Positions 54,222-63,133 of a stretch of 64,000 nucleotides of DNA are shown here, in pieces (the stretch's first letter is position 1; each line of letters opens with the position of its first letter). A program made the position numbers and the translations under genes. Under the pieces are notes generated by a model that saw only the letters and a list, made by a program, of their open reading frames with translations, had not been told where the DNA came from and made no database searches. This DNA comes from Pseudomonas sp. HAR-UPW-AIA-41 (GTDB taxonomy: Bacteria; Pseudomonadota; Gammaproteobacteria; Pseudomonadales; Pseudomonadaceae): positions 62,001 to 126,000 of the forward strand of contig NZ_NSLB01000003.1 of NCBI RefSeq assembly GCF_002304225.1, in the 5' to 3' direction.

Positions 54222-54222
54222 G

Positions 54223-54774
54223 TCAGTGACCCCAGACGCGAATAGTGCCGCGGATATTGCTGATGTCGCGAATCTCGAAGGCGCCCAGGGTGCTTGAACC
54301 CGGCGCACCCTGATTACCCAGTCCGAGTTCTCCGGCAATACGCAGTCGGATGGTCAGTGGCTGGGTGATGATGCCGTCGGCCAGCAGTTGGTCACTGGTG
54401 GTCTTCAGGTCGGGCAGTTGCAGTTGCAGTTTCTTCGTGCCGCCCTGATCAACCACGTCGACCTTGAGGGTCGGAGCGTTTACCAGGCCACTGATGAAGT
54501 ACAGTTTGGCAGCGCCATAGGCGACACCGACCGGGCAGGCACCGGGCGCCACGCAGCCGTTGTCGATCACCAGATTGCGGATCTGCAGGCTGTTGCCATC
54601 ATCCTCCCAGGCGACTTTGCCGATCTGGGTCTTGAGGTCGAGGGTCAGGGTGATCCCGGCCTGACCGGTGACGTCGCTTAGGTCCTTATTGTTCAGCGCC
54701 TGCAGGGCTGCCTGGGCGTTCAGGCTGAGCAGCGCCGAACAGCAGGTCAGCGCGAGGGTGACTGTTTTGAGCAT
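54223..54774 (-). CDS. DUF6160-like exported protein
   Basis: 183 residues with a signal peptide (MLKTVTLALTCCSALLSLNAQA). Right after it comes LQALNNKDLSDVTGQAGITLTLD, the short motif that marks this group of secreted Pseudomonas proteins. The rest is beta-rich with LQIRNLVIDNGCVAPGACPVG and a final IRDISNIRGTIRVWG. It may be a surface or pilus-like structural component; this is only inferred. Confidence 0.78.
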   Translation of the reverse strand: MLKTVTLALTCCSALLSLNAQAALQALNNKDLSDVTGQAGITLTLDLKTQIGKVAWEDDGNSLQIRNLVIDNGCVAPGACPVGVAYGAAKLYFISGLVNAPTLKVDVVDQGGTKKLQLQLPDLKTTSDQLLADGIITQPLTIRLRIAGELGLGNQGAPGSSTLGAFEIRDISNIRGTIRVWGH

Positions 54775-55012
54775 GGCGGCAATCCGTGGCGAGGTGATGT
54801 TGTTTGCGCGGCAGTGTGCGCGCGGCGCTACCGCCTCACTAGGGCGTGCCTGCGGTTCCCGCCGAAGGATGGGCTGTAGCCCTTGTTCCAGAGCGGCTGA
54901 AGGTTGGGATTTGGCAGTTTTCTGCGACTAAGGTTGAGCCTTGCCGGCATGCATTCGCGGCGAGTTTGTGATCTTGGGTAAGGCGTCTGTTACATCAGGC
55001 CACAAGGGACTT

Positions 55013-55507
55013 ATGGAAAAGATACTGGTCAGTCGCTGCCTGCTCGGGCAGCCGGTGCGTTATGACGGCGGTGCCCATGGCCCGCTGAGTCTGTTGCTGC
55101 GCTGGCAGGCAGAAGGGCGGCTGGTGCCTTTGTGCCCTGAGGTGTTCGGCGGCCTGCCGACACCGCGGGCGCCAGCGGAGATTGCCGGTGGGCAGGGGGC
55201 GCGGGTGCTGGATGGCGAGCTGGCGGTTCTGACGGTGGAGGGTGCCGATGTCAGCCCGGCATTCCTGGCCGGGGCGCGGGAAGCTCTGCGTCTGTGCGCG
55301 GAGCACGGCATTCGTCTGGCCGTGCTCAAGGCGCGCAGCCCTTCCTGCGGCAATCACGAGAATTACGATGGCAGTTTCAGTGGCGTGCGCGTGCCGGGTG
55401 AAGGCGTAACGGCGGCGGCCCTGCGTCGTGCCGGGGTTCTCGTGCTCAACGAGGAGGAGCTGGCGCAGGCCGAGTCCTGGCTTGCGCAGCAGGAATCGCA
55501 GGCATGA
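55013..55507 (+). CDS. DUF523 domain-containing protein
   Basis: 164 residues. LVSRCLLGQPVRYDGG, then LCPEVFGGLPTPR and VLKARSPSCGNHENYDGSFSG are the DUF523 (YbbK-like) signature, with three conserved cysteines. Function unknown. ATG 55013 follows AAGGGAC; the longer frame from 54941 is not family-like. Shares a terminator with convergent serA. Confidence 0.9.
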   Translation: MEKILVSRCLLGQPVRYDGGAHGPLSLLLRWQAEGRLVPLCPEVFGGLPTPRAPAEIAGGQGARVLDGELAVLTVEGADVSPAFLAGAREALRLCAEHGIRLAVLKARSPSCGNHENYDGSFSGVRVPGEGVTAAALRRAGVLVLNEEELAQAESWLAQQESQA

Positions 55508-55533
55508 AAAAGGGAGGCCTCGGCCTCCCTTTT
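55507..55533 (+). terminator. Bidirectional terminator between DUF523 and serA
   Basis: AAAAGGGAGGC pairs with GCCTCCCTTTT around CTCG; A/T runs on both sides let it act on both convergent genes. Confidence 0.85.
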
Positions 55534-55549
55534 CCGTTGCAGCGGGTGC

Positions 55550-56779
55550 TTAGAACAGCACGCGGCTGCGGATGGTGCCCTTGACGTGCTGCAGCTTCTC
55601 CAGCGCCAGATCGGAGTACTCGGCGTCGACGTCGATCACCACGTAGCCAACCTTCTCGTTGGTCTGCAGGAACTGACCACAGATGTTGATGCCGTTGTCG
55701 GCGAACACCTTGTTGATCTCGCTCATCACACCCGGAATGTTCTCGTGGATGTGCAGCAGGCGGTGCTTGCCCGGGTGCGCCGGCAGGGCGACTTCCGGGA
55801 AGTTGACCGAGGACACCGAGGTACCGTTGTCACTGTACTTGACCAGCTTCTCGGCCACTTCCAGACCGATGTTGGCCTGAGCTTCGGCGGTGGAGCCGCC
55901 GATATGCGGAGTCAGAATCACGCGGTCCAGGCCACGCAGCGGGCTTTCGAACTCTTCATCGTTGGACTTCGGCTCGACCGGGAATACGTCGATGGCCGCG
56001 CCGATCAGGTGCTCGTCCTTGATCGCGTTGGCCAGGTGGTCCAGCTCGACCACGGTACCGCGGGCCGCGTTGATCAGGATGCCGCCCTTCTTCATGGCGC
56101 GGATTTCCTTCTCGCCGATCATCCACTGGGTGGACGGCAGCTCCGGCACGTGCAGGGAGACGATGTCGCACATGCCCAGCAGTTCGTGCAGGTTGCCGAT
56201 CTGGGTGGCGTTGCCCAGCGGCAGCTTGGTTACCACGTCGTAGAAGAACACCTGCATGCCCAGGGCTTCGGCCAGTACCGAGAGCTGGGTGCCGATGGAA
56301 CCGTAGCCGACAATGCCGAGCTTCTTGCCACGGATCTCGAAGGAGTTGGCCGCCGACTTGATCCAGCCGCCGCGGTGGCAGGAGGCGTTCTTCTCCGGGA
56401 TGCCGCGCAGCAGCAGGATGGCCTGGCCCAGAACCAGCTCGGCCACCGAGCGGGTGTTGGAGTAAGGGGCGTTGAACACGGCGATACCGCGCTCGCGGGC
56501 TGCATTCAGGTCAACCTGGTTGGTGCCGATGCAGAAGCAGCCGACGGCGACCAGTTTCTTGGCGCAGTCAAAGACCTCGGCGGTCAGCTGGGTGCGCGAG
56601 CGGATGCCGATGAAATGAGCGTCGGCGATCTTCTCTTTCAGCTCGTCATCGGACAGGGCGCCCTTGAGGTACTCGATGTTGGTGTAGCCAGCGGCCTTCA
56701 GGGTGTCGACAGCGTTCTGGTGCACGCCTTCGAGAAGAAGGAACTTGATCTTGCTCTTGTCGAGAGAGGTCTTGCTCAT
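55550..56779 (-). CDS. serA: D-3-phosphoglycerate dehydrogenase
   Basis: 409 residues, as in E. coli SerA. The NAD-binding motif GIVGYGSIGTQLSVLA is complete; catalytic residues lie in NAARGTVVEL and the His of ILTPHIGGST, and the C-terminal ACT domain (IPGVMSEINKVFADNGINICGQ) is the serine-feedback site. It starts serine synthesis and can also reduce 2-oxoglutarate to D-2-hydroxyglutarate. Divergent from the flavoenzyme that oxidises that product. Confidence 0.97.
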   Translation of the reverse strand: MSKTSLDKSKIKFLLLEGVHQNAVDTLKAAGYTNIEYLKGALSDDELKEKIADAHFIGIRSRTQLTAEVFDCAKKLVAVGCFCIGTNQVDLNAARERGIAVFNAPYSNTRSVAELVLGQAILLLRGIPEKNASCHRGGWIKSAANSFEIRGKKLGIVGYGSIGTQLSVLAEALGMQVFFYDVVTKLPLGNATQIGNLHELLGMCDIVSLHVPELPSTQWMIGEKEIRAMKKGGILINAARGTVVELDHLANAIKDEHLIGAAIDVFPVEPKSNDEEFESPLRGLDRVILTPHIGGSTAEAQANIGLEVAEKLVKYSDNGTSVSSVNFPEVALPAHPGKHRLLHIHENIPGVMSEINKVFADNGINICGQFLQTNEKVGYVVIDVDAEYSDLALEKLQHVKGTIRSRVLF

Positions 56780-56965
56780 CGGAGTACCTGTTGTCCCGTG
56801 ATGTATGGCTGGGAAAGCGGCCAGCAAGCGGCTGGCGCGGGCCGCGAGTCGGGCGCTGGCACGATTCGCGGGGGGCGTATGCTAGCATAGGAGCCCCCCG
56901 AAATACCCACCCCTGGCCGATGAAGCGTGCTCAGGGTGACCATGAATACTTTGAGAGTTCCGCGA

Positions 56966-58360
56966 ATGACCAATCCTGCGCTGATCGAAGAGCTGAAGAC
57001 CCTGGTGGATGCCGGCAAGGTACTCACCGACGCCGACTCGCTGAACGCCTATGGCAAGGATTGGACCAAGCATTTTGCCCCCGCCCCGACCGCCATTGTC
57101 TTTCCCAAGACCATCGAGCAGGTGCAGGCCGTGGTGCGCTGGGCCAACCAGCACAAGGTCGCCCTGGTGCCGTCCGGTGGTCGAACCGGCCTGTCCGCCG
57201 GTGCCGTCGCCGCCAATGGCGAAGTGGTGGTGGCGTTCGACTACATGAACCAGATTCTGGAATTCAACGAATACGACCGCACCGCCGTGTGCCAGCCGGG
57301 CGTGGTGACCAAGCAGCTGCAGCAGTTCGCCGAGGACAAGGGCCTGTACTACCCGGTGGATTTCGCTTCCAGCGGTTCCAGCCAGATTGGTGGCAATATC
57401 GGCACCAATGCCGGCGGGATCAAGGTCATTCGCTACGGCATGACCCGCAACTGGGTGGCCGGCCTCAAGGTCGTCACCGGCACCGGCGACCTGCTGGAAC
57501 TGAACCGCGACCTGATCAAGAACGCCACCGGCTACGACATGCGTCAGCTGTTTATCGGCGCTGAAGGCACTCTGGGCTTTGTTGTCGAGGCCACCATGCG
57601 TCTGGATCGCGCGCCGAAGAACCTCACCGCCATGGTGCTCGGCACCCCGGACTTCGATTCGATCATGCCGGTGCTGCACGCCTTCCAGGGCAAGCTCGAC
57701 CTGACCGCCTTCGAGTTCTTCTCCGACAAGGCGCTGGCCAAGATCATGGCTCGTGGCGACGTGCCGCCGGCTTTCGAGACCGACTGCCCCTTCTATGCCC
57801 TGCTGGAGTTCGAGGCAACCACCGAGGAAGTGGCCAATCAGGCCCTGGAAACCTTCGAATACTGCGTCGAGCAGGGCTGGGTGCTGGATGGCGTGATGAG
57901 CCAGAGCGAGCAGCAGCTACAGAACCTGTGGAAGCTGCGCGAGTACATCTCCGAGACCATCAGCCACTGGACGCCGTACAAGAACGATATTTCGGTCACC
58001 GTGAGCAAGGTGCCGGCGTTCCTCCACGACATCGACCGCATCGTCGGCGAGAACTACCCGGACTTCGAGGTGGTGTGGTTCGGCCACATCGGCGACGGCA
58101 ACCTGCACCTGAACATTCTCAAGCCGGATAACCTGTCCAAGGACGAGTTCTTCGCCAAGTGCGCGACGGTGAACAAGTGGGTGTTCGAGACCGTGCAGAA
58201 GTACAACGGCTCGATCAGCGCCGAGCACGGTGTGGGCATGACCAAGCGCGACTACCTGCACTACAGCCGTTCCGAGGCGGAAATCGCCTACATGAAGGCG
58301 GTCAAGGCGGTGTTCGACCCGAACGGCATCATGAACCCCGGCAAAATCTTCCCCGTCTGA
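56966..58360 (+). CDS. FAD-linked oxidoreductase, D-2-hydroxyglutarate dehydrogenase type
   Basis: 464 residues. The PCMH-type FAD domain has VPSGGRTGLSAGAVAANGEVVV and GGNIGTNAGGIKVIRYG; the C-terminal lid has metal-site HIGDGNLHLN and SAEHGVGMTKRDYL, ending NPGKIFPV. Position divergent to serA matches the known Pseudomonas D2HGDH, which removes the D-2-hydroxyglutarate made by SerA. ATG 56966 starts TNPALIEELK; an earlier in-frame start at 56927 is less likely. A hairpin repeat begins directly after the stop. Confidence 0.92.
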   Translation: MTNPALIEELKTLVDAGKVLTDADSLNAYGKDWTKHFAPAPTAIVFPKTIEQVQAVVRWANQHKVALVPSGGRTGLSAGAVAANGEVVVAFDYMNQILEFNEYDRTAVCQPGVVTKQLQQFAEDKGLYYPVDFASSGSSQIGGNIGTNAGGIKVIRYGMTRNWVAGLKVVTGTGDLLELNRDLIKNATGYDMRQLFIGAEGTLGFVVEATMRLDRAPKNLTAMVLGTPDFDSIMPVLHAFQGKLDLTAFEFFSDKALAKIMARGDVPPAFETDCPFYALLEFEATTEEVANQALETFEYCVEQGWVLDGVMSQSEQQLQNLWKLREYISETISHWTPYKNDISVTVSKVPAFLHDIDRIVGENYPDFEVVWFGHIGDGNLHLNILKPDNLSKDEFFAKCATVNKWVFETVQKYNGSISAEHGVGMTKRDYLHYSRSEAEIAYMKAVKAVFDPNGIMNPGKIFPV

Positions 58361-58487
58361 AGCTACTGCGGGCTTCGCGCGCCATGCTGCGTTGGCGCAG
58401 CCGGGAAAAATGCTCATTGGCACTAGCCAACTCCGCTTTTTCCCGACTCCGCCGCCTAGCCTGACCTTCGCCCGCGACGCTTTAAAC
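58361..58487 (+). repeat. Intergenic hairpin repeat, diverged relative (copy 3)
   Basis: About 127 bases with the same plan as copies 1 and 2: a CCATGCTGCGTTG block, then CGGGAAAAATGCTCATTGGC pairing with GCCAACTCCGCTTTTTCCCG, ending CGACGCTTTAAAC. It begins at the base after the flavoenzyme's stop codon. Confidence 0.72.
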
Positions 58488-58513
58488 TGCGCCCTGCAAT
58501 TGGAGAAGCCGCA

Positions 58514-59179
58514 ATGAGTTACCAGCACCACTACACCGACGGCACGCCGATCCACTTCCCGCTGGGCAAGGTGGTCTGTGTCGGGCGCAATTACGCCGAG
58601 CATGCCGCCGAGCTGAACAATCCGATCCCCACCGAGCCGCTGCTGTTCATCAAGCCGGGCAGCTGCACCGTGGCGCTGGATGACAGCTTCGCCATCCCGC
58701 AGGACCGCGGCGCGGTGCATTTCGAGGCGGAGATTGCCGTGCTGATCGGCAAACCGTTGTCCAAGCAGCCTTCCGAGGAGGAGGTGCGCGATGCCATCTC
58801 CGGCTATGCCCCGGCACTGGATCTGACCCTGCGTGACGTACAGGCCAAGCTGAAGGAAAAGGGCCTGCCCTGGGAGCTGGCCAAGAGCTTCGACGGCGCC
58901 TACGTGCTGGCACCGTTCGTGGCTGCGGATGCTGTGGAGGATGTGCGCGACATCGGCATCCGCCTGTCCATCGACGGCCAGCTGCGTCAGGACGGTAACA
59001 GCCGTGACATGCTCAACCCGATCATCGGCCTGATCCAGCACATCGCCGGCCACTTCAGCCTGCAGCCGGGCGACGTGGTGTCCACCGGCACCCCGGCCGG
59101 CGTCGGCCCGCTCGCCAGCGGCGAGCAACTGGACATCGAGCTGGTGGGGCTGAGCCGTTTCAGCACCCGCGTGCTGTAA
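58514..59179 (+). CDS. Fumarylacetoacetate hydrolase family protein
   Basis: 221 residues. GKVVCVGRNYAEHAAELNN, the metal-ligand region AVHFEAEIAVLIGK, then GYAPALDLTLRDVQ and STGTPAGVGPL are typical of the FahA C-terminal-domain family (YcgM-like). Members hydrolyse acylpyruvates or decarboxylate oxaloacetate; which applies is unclear. AGAAGCCGCA precedes the ATG. A terminator follows. Confidence 0.92.
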   Translation: MSYQHHYTDGTPIHFPLGKVVCVGRNYAEHAAELNNPIPTEPLLFIKPGSCTVALDDSFAIPQDRGAVHFEAEIAVLIGKPLSKQPSEEEVRDAISGYAPALDLTLRDVQAKLKEKGLPWELAKSFDGAYVLAPFVAADAVEDVRDIGIRLSIDGQLRQDGNSRDMLNPIIGLIQHIAGHFSLQPGDVVSTGTPAGVGPLASGEQLDIELVGLSRFSTRVL

Positions 59180-59198
59180 AGACGACTCCGCTCCAGTG

Positions 59199-59228
59199 AA
59201 AAGGCCCGGCAATTGCCGGGCCTTTTTG
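59199..59228 (+). terminator. Bidirectional terminator after the FAH-family gene
   Basis: AAAAGGCCCGGC / GCCGGGCCTTTTT around AATT; also placed for the convergent deacetylase gene that ends at 59240. Confidence 0.88.
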
Positions 59229-59239
59229 TTGCGGCGCGT

Positions 59240-60274
<1,035 letters not shown>

Positions 60275-60308
60275 GAGGGGCTCCCCGGGCGCGTTCTGCG
60301 CCCGTGAA

Positions 60309-61409
60309 TCAGGTCGTCGAGGTTCCCTCCCCCCCCCTTTGTGGGGGAGGGGGCAGGGTGAGGGATTTATTTTTGAGTTTGGTCCAAACCGTGCTGCGCA
60401 GCTTCAGCGCCTTCGGCGAGCACAGCTGGAAGGGGCGCAGGCGGTCGAGCTTGTCTTTCGGCGTGTTGATGGCCGGGTCCTCGAACAGCGCCTTGTCCAT
60501 GAACTGCTCGGCGCCGGCGATGGCGTTGTTGTACTTGGCGAAGTTGGACGCGGCGGCGATGTTTTCCGGCTGCATCATCCAGTTGATGAAGACGTGGGCT
60601 TCCTTGACGTTGCTGGCGCCCTTGGGGATGGCAAAGTTGTCGATGAAGGCGCTGATGCCTTCCTTCGGATAGACGTAGACCAGGCTGTCACGCTGCTCCT
60701 TGGCGCGGTGGAAGGCACCGTTCCACTGCTGGTGCATGGCCACTTCGCCGGCGGCCATGCGCTCGATGGTGCCGTCGCTGTTGTACATGGCCAGCATGTC
60801 CTTCTGCTTGAGCAGCAGGTCCTGAATCTTCTTGGCTTCCTTCGGGTCCTCGGTGCACGCATCGATGCCCAGGTAGCGCGCCGCCGGCGGATAGAGGTCG
60901 TCGGCCGAGTTCAGCGCTACCACCTTGCCCTTGAGTTCGGCTGGCGGCTCGAAGAAGGCCTTCCAGCTCTCTTCAACCACGCCGCCTGGAACGGCCTTGG
61001 CGTCGTAGCTGTAGCCGGTGGTGCCCCACAGGTAGGGCACGGTGTAGTCGTGGCCCGGGTCGAAGTCGAGGGTCTGGAAGGTCGGCGCCAGGTTCTTCAG
61101 GTTGGGCAGCTGGTTCTTGTCGAACTTCTGCAGCAGGTCTTCCTGCACCATGATCTGGATGAAGCTGTCGGACGGCACGATCACGTCGTAGTTGCCGCCG
61201 CCGGCCTTGAGCTTGGCCAGCAGGGTTTCGTTGGAGTCGTAGGCATCCAGGGTGGCCTTGATGCCGGTGTCGGCCTCGAACTTCTTCAGCAGCTCCGGCG
61301 GGTAGTAGTCCGACCAGTTGGCGAAGTTGAGGGTGCCGGCGGCCTGGGCGGTGCCGGTGAGGCCCATGGCGAGCAGAACGGACAGCGCGAGCGGGGTGCG
61401 ACGGATCAT
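60309..61409 (-). CDS. potF: Polyamine ABC transporter, periplasmic substrate-binding protein PotF
   Basis: 366 residues with a signal peptide (MIRRTPLALSVLLAMGLTGTAQA). LNFANWSDYYPPELLKKFEADTG, SDSFIQIMVQEDLL, YLWGTTGYSYD and NSADDLYP define the PotF/SpuD putrescine-binding group. The end is odd: after AVW..., the usual close VWTKLK is followed by NKSLTLPPPPQRGGEGTSTT, encoded by a G/C-rich repeat at 60325-60363, so the protein is about 18 residues longer than expected. Confidence 0.93.
   Translation of the reverse strand: MIRRTPLALSVLLAMGLTGTAQAAGTLNFANWSDYYPPELLKKFEADTGIKATLDAYDSNETLLAKLKAGGGNYDVIVPSDSFIQIMVQEDLLQKFDKNQLPNLKNLAPTFQTLDFDPGHDYTVPYLWGTTGYSYDAKAVPGGVVEESWKAFFEPPAELKGKVVALNSADDLYPPAARYLGIDACTEDPKEAKKIQDLLLKQKDMLAMYNSDGTIERMAAGEVAMHQQWNGAFHRAKEQRDSLVYVYPKEGISAFIDNFAIPKGASNVKEAHVFINWMMQPENIAAASNFAKYNNAIAGAEQFMDKALFEDPAINTPKDKLDRLRPFQLCSPKALKLRSTVWTKLKNKSLTLPPPPQRGGEGTSTT
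60325..60363 (-). repeat. G/C-rich dispersed repeat forming the 3' end of potF
   Basis: A run reading (plus strand) CCCTCCCCCCCCTTTG then TGGGGGAGGGGGCAGGGTGAGGG, which can fold on itself. It is like the dispersed CCCTCACCC-type repeats found between genes in many proteobacteria, but here it lies inside the open frame. Confidence 0.7.
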
Positions 61410-61436
61410 GGTCTGGCTCCTTGCGTGGGGTGAGGC

Positions 61437-62225
61437 TCAGCGTTTGCGCTGGCCGATGTAGTAGGACAGTGCGACGAAAGCGATGGAAATCAGGAGCATG
61501 ATCGTCGAAATGGCATTGATCTTCGGCGAGATGCCCATGCGGATAGAGCTGAAGATGTAGATCGGCAGGGTGGTCGAGCCGGCCCCGGCGACGAAGTAGG
61601 TGATGACGAAGTCGTCCATCGAGATGATGAAGGCCAGCATCGCCCCGGAGAGGATGCCCGGCAGCAGCAGCGGGAAGCTGATCCGCCAGAAGGCCCGCCA
61701 CGGCGAGGCATACAGGTCGGCGGCGGCCTCCAGCAGGCGTGGGTCCATGCCCTGCAGGCGGGCGCGGATCGGCAGGTAGGCGAAGGGCGTGCAGAACACG
61801 ATGTGGGCAATCAGGATGGTCAGCAGCGACAGCTTCAGGCCGATAAAGGCGAAGAACATCAGGATGGCCACGGCGCAGACGATGTCCGGCACCAGCAGTG
61901 GCAGACCGAGCACGCCCTGAATGGCCCCCTGGCCGCGAAAGCGCGTGCCGTGCATGCCCAGCGCGGCGAGGGTGGCCAGGCAGGTGGAGATCAGGGTGGC
62001 GAGGGTGGCGACGATCAGTGAGTTCTTCGCCGCACGCAGAATCTCCGCGTCATTGGCCACCACGCTGTACCACTTGAGGCTGAAACCCTGCCACAAGGTG
62101 GCCGACTGGCCGCTGTTGAAGCTCAGCGCCACCAGCACCAGGATCGGGATGTAGAGAAAGGCGAAGAACACCCAGGCGGCCGGGCGTACCCCGGTGAAAC
62201 GCCACAGTGGACCTTGCAGGTTCAT
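61437..62225 (-). CDS. potI: Polyamine ABC transporter permease PotI
   Basis: 262 residues with six membrane helices. The ABC permease EAA loop is EAAADLYASPWRAFWRISFPLLLPG. LSFNSGQSATLWQGFSLKWY is typical of PotI/PotC. With PotH it forms the inner-membrane channel. Overlaps potH by four bases and precedes potF by 27. Confidence 0.94.
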   Translation of the reverse strand: MNLQGPLWRFTGVRPAAWVFFAFLYIPILVLVALSFNSGQSATLWQGFSLKWYSVVANDAEILRAAKNSLIVATLATLISTCLATLAALGMHGTRFRGQGAIQGVLGLPLLVPDIVCAVAILMFFAFIGLKLSLLTILIAHIVFCTPFAYLPIRARLQGMDPRLLEAAADLYASPWRAFWRISFPLLLPGILSGAMLAFIISMDDFVITYFVAGAGSTTLPIYIFSSIRMGISPKINAISTIMLLISIAFVALSYYIGQRKR

Positions 62226-63133
62226 ACGCGCACCTCCGTGCTGCGGCGCTGGCGCAGGCCGTTGAACAGCAACGCCAGCAGCACCAGGCTGAACAGGGCA
62301 AAGGCCAGCGCCGAACCCAGCGGCCAGTTGTGCGCCGAGCCGAACTGCAGCTGCACCAGGTTGCCGATCATCAGCGCCTTACCGCCGCCCAGCAGCTCGG
62401 GAATGATGTAGTTGCCCAGCGCCGGAATGAACACCAGCGTGGTGCCGGCTAGCATGCCCGGTAGCGCCAGCGGCAGGATGATCCGCCTGAGGGCCTGGAA
62501 ACGGTTGGCGCCGAGGTCGAAGGCCGCTTCCACCAGGCGCCAGTCGAGCTTCTCCAGGCTGGTGTAGATCGGCAGCACCATGAACGGCAGGAAGGTATAG
62601 AGCAGGCCGATCATCACCGCGGTATTGGTGTAGAGGATGCCCAGCGCACCATCGCCCAGGCCGATCAGGCCGAGGCCGCTGTCGACCAGGCCGCCGTTGC
62701 GCAGCAGTAGAATCCAGGCATACACGCGCACCAGCAGGTTGGTCCAGAACGGCACCGTGACCAGAAACAGCAGCAGGTTGCGCTTCTTCTCGCTCTGCAG
62801 CGCCAGGTACAGGGCGGTGGGGAAGCCGATCAGCAGGCAGCCCAGGGTGGTCATCACGGCCAGGCCAAGGGAGCGCTGGAAGATGCCCAGGTAGTCGGTG
62901 TTGAACACCAGACTGTCGTCCAGGTCGCGCTCATAGAAAAAGTTGATGTAAGCCTCGGGCGAGTACTCGCCCCATTTCACGCCGCCGTAGTCGCCGGGCT
63001 GGAGGAAGGACACCAGCAGCATGATGGCCAGCGGGGCGACCAGAAAAACCGCGAGAACCAGCATGCTCGGCGTGATCAGGCCGAGCCGGCGCAGCAGCTG
63101 GCGGCGCGCCGCGAGTTGGCGTGGCGTGCTCAT
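62222..63133 (-). CDS. potH: Polyamine ABC transporter permease PotH
   Basis: 303 residues with six membrane helices; the EAA loop is [43 protein letters not shown] and [21 protein letters not shown] match PotH/PotB. Overlaps potG upstream and potI downstream by four bases each, so the genes are translationally coupled. Confidence 0.94.
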   Translation of the reverse strand: MSTPRQLAARRQLLRRLGLITPSMLVLAVFLVAPLAIMLLVSFLQPGDYGGVKWGEYSPEAYINFFYERDLDDSLVFNTDYLGIFQRSLGLAVMTTLGCLLIGFPTALYLALQSEKKRNLLLFLVTVPFWTNLLVRVYAWILLLRNGGLVDSGLGLIGLGDGALGILYTNTAVMIGLLYTFLPFMVLPIYTSLEKLDWRLVEAAFDLGANRFQALRRIILPLALPGMLAGTTLVFIPALGNYIIPELLGGGKALMIGNLVQLQFGSAHNWPLGSALAFALFSLVLLALLFNGLRQRRSTEVRV

